In this document: piece by piece, positions 58,082-64,000 of the stretch
Position numbering within the stretch: position 1 is the stretch's first letter
Layout of the letters: the number at the start of each line of letters is the position of its first letter
Assembly: GCA_024636215.1 (NCBI GenBank)
Contig: JAGXHL010000017.1
Coordinates: 107,042-171,041 of the forward strand
DNA: 64,000 nucleotides
Origin: Deltaproteobacteria bacterium
GTDB lineage: Bacteria > Desulfobacterota > Desulfuromonadia > Desulfuromonadales > BM103
Direction of reading: 5' to 3'
Made by a program: the position numbers and the translations under genes
Notes under the pieces: model-generated
What the model was told of the DNA's origin: nothing
The model's database searches: none
The model's input: only the letters and a program-made list of their open reading frames with translations

Positions 58082-58122
58082 ACAACAAAGCCCCCGCACG
58101 GCATGCGGGGGCTTTGTTGTTC
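58082..58122. terminator. Strong terminator after the diguanylate cyclase gene
   Basis: A perfect 17-bp stem (58082-58098 with 58104-58120) and a 5-base loop; the symmetric T/A flanks would let it act in both directions. Confidence 0.9.
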
Positions 58123-58175
58123 TTGAACTTGCAGAAGTAGCCTGTTAAAGATTCCTCCGCTATACTGACCAATCA

Positions 58176-58203
58176 TTGACAACTTAAGGCCTGCTGATAT
58201 TAA
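58176..58203 (+). promoter_or_regulatory. Candidate promoter of the enoyl-CoA hydratase gene
   Basis: TTGACA (58176-58181), 16-base spacer, TATTAA (58198-58203), 23 bases before the ATG. Confidence 0.5.
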
Positions 58204-58225
58204 CCCGTGGCAAAGGAGTATAGTT

Positions 58226-58999
58226 ATGACGGATGAACGCTTGTTGCTCGAAAAAGACGGCCCCCTGGCAACCATTACTTTCAACAACCCCAAGGCTCTC
58301 AATGCCTTGACCGTAGCGACTTTTGAGGGTCTGGATCGATTGCTCGATGAGCTGGAGAAGGATCCGGAGGTCCGCGTTGTTATTCTCACCGGAGCAGGTG
58401 AGAAAGCTTTTGTTGCCGGAGGGGATATCGGCCATCTCGGTACTCTGGATGCCGAAAGCGCCCGTGAGTTCGCGTTGCTTGCCCAGCGGGTTATTGATCA
58501 GCTGGAAGCTTTTCCCAAACCGGTGATCGCTGCCGTTAACGGTTATGCTCTCGGTGGCGGCTGTGAACTGGCCATGGGCTGTGATATCCGGATTGCTGCG
58601 GATTCGGCCAGATTCGGTCAACCCGAAGTCAAACTCGGCATTATTCCCGGCTTTGCCGGGACTCAACGCCTGACACGTCTGGTCGGTAAGGGCCGGGCCA
58701 AGGAACTGATCTTTACCGGTGAAATGATTGATGCCGAAGAGGCCTGCCGGATCGGTCTGGTCAACCACGTTGTGGCGAAGGAACGTTTGCTGGACGAGAC
58801 GCGCGCTCTGGCCATGAAAATGTGCGATAAGAGCTCTTCAGCGATCAAACTCGCCAAGGAAGCGATTGATAATGGTTTGGAGATGGATTTTGCCCGCGGC
58901 TCACGTTACGAGGCGGATCTTTTCGCCCTTTGCTTTACAACGCCAGACTGCAAGGAGGGAATCAGCGCCTTCATGGAGAAACGGCCAGCCAGGTTTTAA
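58226..58999 (+). CDS. Enoyl-CoA hydratase / 3-hydroxybutyryl-CoA dehydratase (crotonase family)
   Basis: 257 residues of the crotonase fold. It hydrates trans-2-enoyl-CoA to 3-hydroxyacyl-CoA or the reverse, in fatty acid oxidation or butyrate-type pathways. Oxyanion hole segments FVAGGDIGHLG (about 61-71) and YALGGGCELAMG (about 107-118) are present and both catalytic glutamates are kept at 114 and 134 (GQPEVKLGIIPGFAGTQRL). It appears monocistronic, with no thiolase or dehydrogenase next to it, so its pathway is not shown by context. AAAGGAG precedes the ATG. Confidence 0.92.
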   Translation: MTDERLLLEKDGPLATITFNNPKALNALTVATFEGLDRLLDELEKDPEVRVVILTGAGEKAFVAGGDIGHLGTLDAESAREFALLAQRVIDQLEAFPKPVIAAVNGYALGGGCELAMGCDIRIAADSARFGQPEVKLGIIPGFAGTQRLTRLVGKGRAKELIFTGEMIDAEEACRIGLVNHVVAKERLLDETRALAMKMCDKSSSAIKLAKEAIDNGLEMDFARGSRYEADLFALCFTTPDCKEGISAFMEKRPARF

Positions 59000-59087
59000 G
59001 CACACGCAGTCTGTTGGTGCAATGGGCGAGAAGGGTTAGCCTTGATGCTTCGGGGTGTGCTTATGACCGTTGCCTGCGTCATCAAGT

Positions 59088-60020
59088 TCAAAAATATTGA
59101 ATCAAGAGATAAAGCAGTGGCAGACTGACAAAGGCCAGAACGATCCCAAGTCCCGCCAGAGCGACTGCAAGCTCTACCCCCATACCGGCCGCTGCAGCAA
59201 GAGCACTCGCTGTCACCATGGGCGGCATGCCGGCTTCGAAGATGGCAATGTCGGCGGCAAGACTGTCGATACCGAAAAGCCGGCAGCCGAGCAGGGCGAA
59301 TGCCGGTGCGAGCAGGAGTTTGATAGCGAGACCGGTACCCAGTGGGGCAAGTGTGGTAGGTCTCAGGCGCAAGGTCATCTGAAAACCGATGGCTGTCATG
59401 ACCAGTGGTGTCAGGGTTCCGGAGAGACTCTGCAGGATGTCCACCATGGCGTCCGGGTAGGTCATGTTGCGAAACAAAAGTCCCGCCAGCAGAGCCAGCG
59501 TCGGTGGGAAAAGCAGGGCACGCTGTACCATGGTTTTTGCGCCGCTTTTTTCGCCACTGTAATAGGCAAGAATTGCCGAGCCATAGGTAGCAAAGATCAG
59601 CATGGTGCCAATCTGGTCGTAGAGGATCAGGTGCGGAATGCCGGATTCACCAAAGAATGCATTGACCATAGGCACACCCATAAAGGAGGTGTTGCCCAAA
59701 GGGACTACCAGCATGAGCACTCCGGTCGTGGGCCGTGACCAGTTGCATCGCTTTGCAAGGAGCAAAATGGTTGCTGCCGAAAGAAGCAGCATGCACCAGG
59801 GTACGATAGCGGCGACCACAGTCTCTTCTGTGAGGGACAACCCGGGGGCCTTGAGCAGGATAACTGCAGGCAATGAGACGTAGAGCGCAAACATGTTGAG
59901 GGTTTGCGCTGTTTCTTTCGGAAAAGCCTTGATTCTGCGGAACAGGATGCCCAGCGAAACAAAGAGCCCGATCAGGATAAAATTGGCCAAGAGCAGCTCC
60001 GTAGTGAATTCCAGTTGCAT
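59088..60020 (-). CDS. AEC family transporter (auxin efflux carrier-like)
   Basis: 310-residue inner-membrane protein with about ten hydrophobic helices arranged as two related halves. LNMFALYVSLPAVILLKAP (about 41-59) and VPLGNTSFMGVPMVNAFFG (about 105-123) match the first-half motifs of the auxin efflux carrier/malonate transporter (PF03547) family, and EAGMPPMVTASALAAAAGM (about 263-281) the second half. Bacterial members move small organic anions; the substrate here is unknown. It is a single gene convergent with the upstream enoyl-CoA hydratase. Confidence 0.9.
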   Translation of the reverse strand: MQLEFTTELLLANFILIGLFVSLGILFRRIKAFPKETAQTLNMFALYVSLPAVILLKAPGLSLTEETVVAAIVPWCMLLLSAATILLLAKRCNWSRPTTGVLMLVVPLGNTSFMGVPMVNAFFGESGIPHLILYDQIGTMLIFATYGSAILAYYSGEKSGAKTMVQRALLFPPTLALLAGLLFRNMTYPDAMVDILQSLSGTLTPLVMTAIGFQMTLRLRPTTLAPLGTGLAIKLLLAPAFALLGCRLFGIDSLAADIAIFEAGMPPMVTASALAAAAGMGVELAVALAGLGIVLAFVSLPLLYLLIQYF

Positions 60021-60135
60021 AAAAGTAACTTAAATTGCACAGCATTGCCAGTCTGAAAGGCTCTTTATAAGGTGTCTGAAACACTTCGATATGATTCAGC
60101 CGGCAGTCGCTATTTATCCTTGCCATTTCCACTCT

Positions 60136-60163
60136 TTGCAGAAAGAATGTAAGCATCTATAAT
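60136..60163 (+). promoter_or_regulatory. Candidate promoter of the ferritin-like gene
   Basis: TTGCAG (60136-60141), 16-base spacer, consensus TATAAT (60158-60163), 32 bases before the start codon. Confidence 0.6.
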
Positions 60164-60195
60164 GTCGAGGCAATCATGCAGAGGAGCTTCATATC

Positions 60196-60687
60196 TTGAT
60201 AGTTACAGAAAGTATTACTTCGCTCGAATCGGTTCTGGATCTTGCTGTCTGGCTGGAGAAACACGGTGAGGACTTTTATAAGCGTGCTTGCTCCAGGGCT
60301 GTTGATGACAGTTTGAAAAAGACCTTTTCAGCTCTTGCAGATGAAGAGCGCAAGCACCGCGTGATTTATACTGATCTCTACGAGATGTATACCGGCAAGT
60401 CTGCAGCAGGTGAAGAGTTGCTTGGGGAATATGGTCGGTTCATTCACTTGTTGATCAGAGAAGTGACCGAATCCCTGAGTGCTGCAGAGATGCTCTCCCA
60501 GGAGGAGTTGATTGCCGCAGCCTTGCAGTTCGAAAAGAATACACTGCTGTTTTTTGCCGAGGTCAAACCCCTCTTTCGCGGCAAGGCGGGGGCAATCATT
60601 GACGCGATCTGTTGCGAGGAAAAACGCCATATCCAGCAGTTACTGGAGCGTAAAGAGCTCTTGAGAGAAGCTGCTGGAAACTGTTAA
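60196..60687 (+). CDS. Ferritin-like/rubrerythrin-type diiron protein
   Basis: 163 residues, all helical. Two diiron half-sites are visible: EKHGEDFYKRA with ADEERKHRVIY (E-x-x-H, about 50-53) in the first pair of helices, and FEKNTLLFFAEV with CEEKRHIQQL (E-x-x-H, about 141-146) in the second pair, the pattern of rubrerythrin-type ferritin-like domains. No rubredoxin CxxC domain follows. Such proteins deal with peroxide or iron in anaerobes. Start is TTG at 60196 with GAGGAG nine bases before it. It lies upstream of the rhodanese gene, separated by a fold-back element. Confidence 0.85.
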   Translation: MIVTESITSLESVLDLAVWLEKHGEDFYKRACSRAVDDSLKKTFSALADEERKHRVIYTDLYEMYTGKSAAGEELLGEYGRFIHLLIREVTESLSAAEMLSQEELIAAALQFEKNTLLFFAEVKPLFRGKAGAIIDAICCEEKRHIQQLLERKELLREAAGNC

Positions 60688-60733
60688 AGATGACCGGACT
60701 TGTCATTTATCGGATGGAACTGTTAAGGTGTAA

Positions 60734-60900
60734 CCAGTACCCTGTATCCCTTAAGATTTCGCGTGATTGCGCGGGGCTTTGGCGTGTCAGCAAGGCGCGA
60801 TTTCTGGTGCCTGGCCATAGCTAAGCAGCTGAAATCGGAATGTAGCTGACGCGGCAAAGAACAAGCAAGATGCGAAAGATTAGGGGTTACAGGGTACTAG
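60734..60900. repeat. 167-bp fold-back (palindromic) element
   Basis: The ends are imperfect inverted repeats about 31 bases long (60734-60764 against 60870-60900, about 25 of 31 matching, core AGTACCCTGTA). Two more nested inverted repeats lie inside: CTTTGGCGTGTCAGC (60777-60791) with GCTGACGCGGCAAAG (60845-60859), and CGATTTC (60798-60804) with GAAATCG (60831-60837). The whole unit can fold into one long hairpin, like a MITE or fold-back repeat. It contains no gene and ends 30 bases before the rhodanese start. No second copy was seen in this window. Confidence 0.75.
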
Positions 60901-60930
60901 ATTCGATTCTGCTTGAAAGGGGACATGACC

Positions 60931-61341
60931 ATGCGTAACAAGCGTTTTATGATTTATCTGACAATAATGACCGGCGTTTTCCTGTTCTCCGCCAGTGTCT
61001 CTGTGTTCGCCGCTTCGGTACCAAGGATGAGCGTTGATGAGCTCAAGATGCATCTTGGTGAAGCGGATTACACAATCCTCGATGTTCGTTCCGGTAGAGA
61101 CTGGACAAGCGCAGCAGTGAAGATCTCCGGTGCCGAGCGTGTCGAGCCCGGTGCCGTAGACCAGTGGATCGGCAACTATGACAAGGAGAAGACAATCGTT
61201 CTTTATTGTACCTGAAGTAACGAATACACGAGTGCCAGTGTGGCACTGAAAATGATGGAAAACGGTTTTACCAAAGTCTACGCCCTAAAGGGTGGTTGGC
61301 AGGAATGGCAACGCAGACAATATCCGGTTGAACCGAAATAG
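60931..61341 (+). CDS. Exported rhodanese-like selenoprotein (TGA read as selenocysteine)
   Basis: A 136-residue rhodanese domain if the in-frame TGA at 61213-61215 (residue 95) is read as selenocysteine. A signal peptide (1 to about 25, ending FAA) predicts a periplasmic or anchored protein. Before the TGA: MSVDELKMHLGEADYTILDVR and IVLYCT; after it: SNEYTSASVALKM then GFTKVYALKGGWQEW, the rhodanese C-terminal signature. The active-site loop thus reads Y-C-T-U-S-N-E, where related rhodaneses (from memory) have C-x-C-P-N-E, so Sec stands at the second cysteine. A hairpin suited to a bacterial SECIS follows. The frame stays open to TAG at 61339-61341. ATG 60931 suits GGGG at 60919-60922; ATG 60925 and TTG 60913 are alternatives. 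The other reading is a pseudogene with a nonsense change. Confidence 0.8.
61213..61247 (+). promoter_or_regulatory. UGA codon with SECIS-like hairpin
   Basis: In-frame TGA (61213-61215) followed after 15 bases by a perfect 6-bp stem AGTGCC (61231-61236) / GGCACT (61242-61247) with loop AGTGT. Stem size and a G-containing apical loop 22-26 bases after the UGA fit the bacterial SECIS pattern recognised by SelB. Confidence 0.7.
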
Positions 61342-61482
61342 TTTTCGTCTGGAAACGGCCCTTTCCCGCAATCTCTGTGTCAATCGGCGGATTTGATTGT
61401 GCGGCGTAAAGCACTACGCCTCCGCTCAAATCCTTGATTTCCTTGACCTTGCGAAAAATTGCTCGCTTCCAGATCGAAAACT
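61340..61482. repeat. 143-bp element with terminal inverted repeats, copy 2
   Basis: Second copy of the unit at 27062-27204, same length and orientation. Terminal inverted repeats: 61340-61357 (AGTTTTCGTCTGGAAACG) against 61464-61482. Its first two bases complete the TAG stop codon of the rhodanese gene, so the element abuts or was inserted at the gene end. No obvious target duplication flanks it. Confidence 0.85.
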
Positions 61483-61522
61483 GCGAGATAGTTCGTTCAA
61501 CGCGGCAGCCGGTAAACTAGGC

Positions 61523-61554
61523 AAGGGGCTTTCCATAAGGGAAGCCCCTTTTTT
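61523..61554 (+). terminator. Intrinsic terminator
   Basis: AAGGGGCTT (61523-61531) pairs with AAGCCCCTT (61542-61550), with a short inner TCC/GGG extension, then further T's. It probably ends the rhodanese transcript after the repeat element. Confidence 0.88.
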
Positions 61555-61665
61555 ACAGGGCAGGAGGCTCTATCGGTCTATTTGCTTATTGAAATATAAC
61601 AGTTGTAGTGATAATTCTGGTAATGTGAAGAGAAGTGGAAGAATAACTGATATTTAGCCTGTGTG

Positions 61666-61694
61666 TTGACATAGGAAACGGATGACTCATAATT
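61666..61694 (+). promoter_or_regulatory. Candidate promoter of leuCD
   Basis: TTGACA (61666-61671), 17-base spacer, ATAATT (61689-61694), 55 bases before leuC. No leucine leader peptide or T-box is evident between 61555 and 61748. Confidence 0.6.
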
Positions 61695-61748
61695 ACAGTT
61701 CTTGATCACTTCGAAGATAAACCAGCTATTTACCCAGGAAAGCCTGTC

Positions 61749-63158
61749 ATGACTGCAAAAACCCTATACGATAAACTCTGGGATCGGCATGTCGTTCGCT
61801 GCGATGATGAGGGCCCTTGTCTCCTTTACATCGATCGGCATCTGGTTCATGAAGTGACCTCTCCCCAGGCGTTTGAAGGTCTCAGGCTGGCCGGTCGCAA
61901 GCCCTGGCGCGCTGACGCCAACCTTGCCGTCCCCGATCATAATGTTCCCACCACCGACCGCTCTGGTGGCATCTCGGATCCCCTGTCACGCCTGCAGGTT
62001 GAGACGCTCGATGCCAACTGCGCCGATTTTGGAATCGAAGAGTTTGCCATGAACGATATCCGCCAGGGTATCGTGCATATCATTGGTCCGGAGCAGGGGG
62101 TGACCTTGCCCGGCATGACCATCGTCTGCGGTGACTCACATACCTCGACACATGGCGCTCTGGGGGCGCTCGCTTTCGGCATCGGCACCTCCGAGGTCGA
62201 ACATGTGCTGGCAACGCAGTGCCTGATTCAGAACAAGGCAAAAAATATGCTGGTCAGTGTCGATGGTCAGGTTGGGTTCGGAGTTACGGCCAAAGACATC
62301 ATGCTGGCGATTATCGGTAAAATCGGCACCGCTGGCGGTACCGGTTATGTTATCGAATTCGGTGGTGATGCGATCCGCGCCTTGACAATGGAAGGTCGTA
62401 TGTCGGTCTGTAATATGTCGATAGAGGCCGGTGCCCGCGCCGGAATGGTTGCCGTAGATGAGACAACGATCGCCTATGTCAAGGGGCGTCCTTATGCTCC
62501 CAAGGGTGCGCAATGGACCCAGGCCGAAGCCTGCTGGCGGTCGCTGCAGAGCGATCCCGAAGCTGTGTACGACGAGGTTGTTCACCTCGATGCCGCTTCA
62601 ATCCAGCCGCAGGTGACCTGGGGTACTTCTCCGGAAATGGTGACGTCCGTCGATGGTTGTGTGCCGGACCCGGCCGACGAACCCGACCCGGTTAAGCGCG
62701 AAGGGATGCAGGCCGCTCTTGTTTATATGGGGCTGGCGGCAAATACACCGATTACGGGAATCTATCCTGATACGATTTTCCTTGGTTCCTGCACGAACGG
62801 GCGTATTGAAGATTTGCGGGCTGCGGCGAAGATACTCAAAGGCCATAAAATCGCAGCCAACATCAAACGGGCCCTGGTTGTGCCCGGCTCCGGTCTGGTT
62901 AAGCAGCAGGCCGAAGCCGAAGGACTGGACAAAATATTTTTGCAGTCCGGTTTTGAATGGCGTGAGTCTGGCTGCTCGATGTGTCTCGGCATGAATGACG
63001 ATCGTCTCGCCCCCAAAGAACGCTGTGCTTCAACCTCGAACCGGAACTTTGAAGGCCGACAAGGACAGGGCGGACGCACCCATCTGGTCAGCCCGGCCAT
63101 GGCTGCGGCTGCAGCTGTAGCCGGTCATTTTGTTGATGTCCGCACTCTGGAGGTGTGA
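61749..63158 (+). CDS. leuC: 3-isopropylmalate dehydratase large subunit
   Basis: 469-residue iron-sulfur isomerase converting 2- to 3-isopropylmalate in leucine synthesis, of the bacterial LeuC length. [19 protein letters not shown] near the start, [30 protein letters not shown] (about 128-157), and the three cluster cysteines in [11 protein letters not shown] (about 347) and [10 protein letters not shown] (about 407-416). It forms a heterodimer with LeuD, encoded directly downstream. AGGAAAG precedes the ATG. Confidence 0.97.
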   Translation: MTAKTLYDKLWDRHVVRCDDEGPCLLYIDRHLVHEVTSPQAFEGLRLAGRKPWRADANLAVPDHNVPTTDRSGGISDPLSRLQVETLDANCADFGIEEFAMNDIRQGIVHIIGPEQGVTLPGMTIVCGDSHTSTHGALGALAFGIGTSEVEHVLATQCLIQNKAKNMLVSVDGQVGFGVTAKDIMLAIIGKIGTAGGTGYVIEFGGDAIRALTMEGRMSVCNMSIEAGARAGMVAVDETTIAYVKGRPYAPKGAQWTQAEACWRSLQSDPEAVYDEVVHLDAASIQPQVTWGTSPEMVTSVDGCVPDPADEPDPVKREGMQAALVYMGLAANTPITGIYPDTIFLGSCTNGRIEDLRAAAKILKGHKIAANIKRALVVPGSGLVKQQAEAEGLDKIFLQSGFEWRESGCSMCLGMNDDRLAPKERCASTSNRNFEGRQGQGGRTHLVSPAMAAAAAVAGHFVDVRTLEV

Positions 63159-63160
63159 TC

Positions 63161-63808
63161 ATGCAAGCCTTTAGCAAGTTGAACGGATTGGTTGCGCCTC
63201 TGGATCGTTCCAATGTTGACACCGATGCTATTATTCCCAAGCAGTTCCTCAAATCGATCAAACGGACCGGGTTCGGTCCGAACCTGTTTGACGAGTGGCG
63301 CTACCTTGATCATGGCGAACTCGACATAGATTGTAGCAAACGCCCTCTCAATCCTGATTTCGTGCTGAACCAGCCACGCTACCAGGGGGCACAAATTCTG
63401 TTGACTCGCGACAACTTCGGCTGCGGTTCCTCGCGTGAGCATGCGCCCTGGGCACTGCTCGATTACGGTTTCAGGTCCGTCATCGCGCCGAGCTTCGCAG
63501 AGATCTTTGCCAACAACTGCTGTAAGAACAGTATCCTGCCCGTTGTCCTCCCTGTTGATACGGTGGCCAGACTGTTCTTGGAAGTTGACGCGTCTCCGGG
63601 TTACCGCCTGACCGTTGACCTCGAGAAACAGCAAGTCATAACGCCTGGCGGTGAGGTTTTTGAGTTTGCCGTCGATGCGTTTCGTAAAGCATGTCTGCTG
63701 AAGGGGCTGGATGACATCAGCTTGACTATGCAGCATGTCGAAGCGATCAAAGCTTTTGAAGAAAAAAAGAGAACGGAGGAGCCTTGGTTGTTTGGGTCAC
63801 CGATTTGA
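63161..63808 (+). CDS. leuD: 3-isopropylmalate dehydratase small subunit
   Basis: 215-residue partner of Leu[22 protein letters not shown] (about 10-30) and [15 protein letters not shown] (about 86-100) are the swivelling-domain signatures. ATG 63161 is two bases after the leuC stop with TGGAGG upstream; a GTG at 63155 is possible but less likely. leuCD are co-transcribed. No leuB or leuA follows in the window. Confidence 0.96.
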   Translation: MQAFSKLNGLVAPLDRSNVDTDAIIPKQFLKSIKRTGFGPNLFDEWRYLDHGELDIDCSKRPLNPDFVLNQPRYQGAQILLTRDNFGCGSSREHAPWALLDYGFRSVIAPSFAEIFANNCCKNSILPVVLPVDTVARLFLEVDASPGYRLTVDLEKQQVITPGGEVFEFAVDAFRKACLLKGLDDISLTMQHVEAIKAFEEKKRTEEPWLFGSPI

Positions 63809-63916
63809 CGTTTTAAGGTCTTATAACCGGGAACGGCTGTTTTCACGCCCGTTCGCTTTGCTCACTCAAGCTTGCTATATTCCAGAAACGGCTAGCCTTG
63901 TGGCATTTAAGTAAAA

Positions 63917-63987
63917 ATGGCTATACCCTTTCTTGAGAAAAACCGACCGCAAGTTGGTTAACCCAAGAGACCAAGGAGTATAGCCAT
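63917..63987 (+). promoter_or_regulatory. Inverted repeat covering a ribosome-binding site
   Basis: ATGGCTATACCCTTT (63917-63931) can pair with AAGGAGTATAGCCAT (63973-63987): ten perfect pairs, then one mismatch and one G-T pair over 15 positions. The right arm contains both the AAGGAG site and the first bases of the next start codon. Smaller CTTG/CAAG and AACC/GGTT pairs lie in the 41-base interval, so the leader could fold and hide the translation start. Confidence 0.65.
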
Positions 63988-64000
63988 GAAGAAAATTCAA
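63986..64000 (+). CDS. Start of an unidentified gene, possibly a transposase (truncated by window end)
   Basis: Only five codons, MKKIQ, are visible, after a strong AAGGAG site. The N terminus and the occluding hairpin recall insertion-sequence transposases (IS1380-type proteins often open in a similar way), but five residues cannot prove it. The leader begins somewhere after leuD (63809). Confidence 0.35.

Noticed and set aside
60913..61215. Rhodanese gene read as a short truncated protein ending at TGA
   Set aside because: The domain continues in frame after the TGA with its C-terminal signature and a SECIS-like hairpin, so a selenoprotein is a better reading than a truncated gene.

Overview
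This window looks like a chromosomal segment of an anaerobic Gram-negative bacterium of the Desulfuromonadales/Geobacter type (Desulfobacterota, former Deltaproteobacteria). This is inferred from gene content and order: an ffh-rpsP-khpA-rimM-trmD-PF09936-rplS-rnhB-yraN translation block, a dcw cluster from mraZ to ftsZ with an FtsI that carries a PASTA domain, a heptosyltransferase (so LPS is made), and a probable selenoprotein. I found no tRNA, rRNA or CRISPR array.

Layout. 1-8.1 kb: purB, trpS, a PemK/MazF-type toxin-antitoxin pair, dodecin, lon and a YbdG-like mechanosensitive channel. 8.3-15.4 kb: one tightly overlapping operon for an Mrp/Mbh-type cation/proton antiporter (mrpE-F-G-[A'B]-C-D-D-D) with three MrpD-type subunits and no hydrogenase module. 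15.6-19.8 kb: polA, an outer-membrane barrel protein and a DUF3343 putative Se/S carrier. 19.8-27.0 kb: the SRP/ribosome/tRNA-modification block, interrupted by a secreted protein and an HSDL2-like dehydrogenase. 27.0-31.0 kb: a 143-bp inverted-repeat element, nadE, rsmI, a receiver-only response regulator, and a non-coding stretch with two terminators whose loops carry anti-Shine-Dalgarno sequence. 31.1-35.4 kb: a zinc-ribbon membrane protein, acyP, ligA and a CorC/HlyC-type protein. 35.6-52.6 kb: the dcw cluster mraZ-rsmH-ftsL-ftsI-murE-murF-mraY-murD-ftsW-murG-murC-ddl-ftsQ-ftsA-ftsZ, lacking murB. 52.9-59 kb: a Trm112-like protein, waaF, a radical SAM protein, a membrane diguanylate cyclase and an enoyl-CoA hydratase. 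59-64 kb: an AEC transporter, a ferritin-like protein, a long fold-back element, a rhodanese with an in-frame TGA and a SECIS-like hairpin, the second copy of the 143-bp element, leuCD, and the start of what may be an insertion sequence at the right edge.

Most genes are housekeeping. The parts most worth a second look are the candidate seleno-rhodanese at 60931-61341, the inverted-repeat elements around it (60734-60900 and 61340-61482, the latter with a copy at 27062-27204), the CCUCC-loop RNA candidates at 30.6-31.0 kb, the antiporter operon whose third MrpD lacks the usual transmembrane glutamate, and the hairpin covering the ribosome-binding site at the right end.
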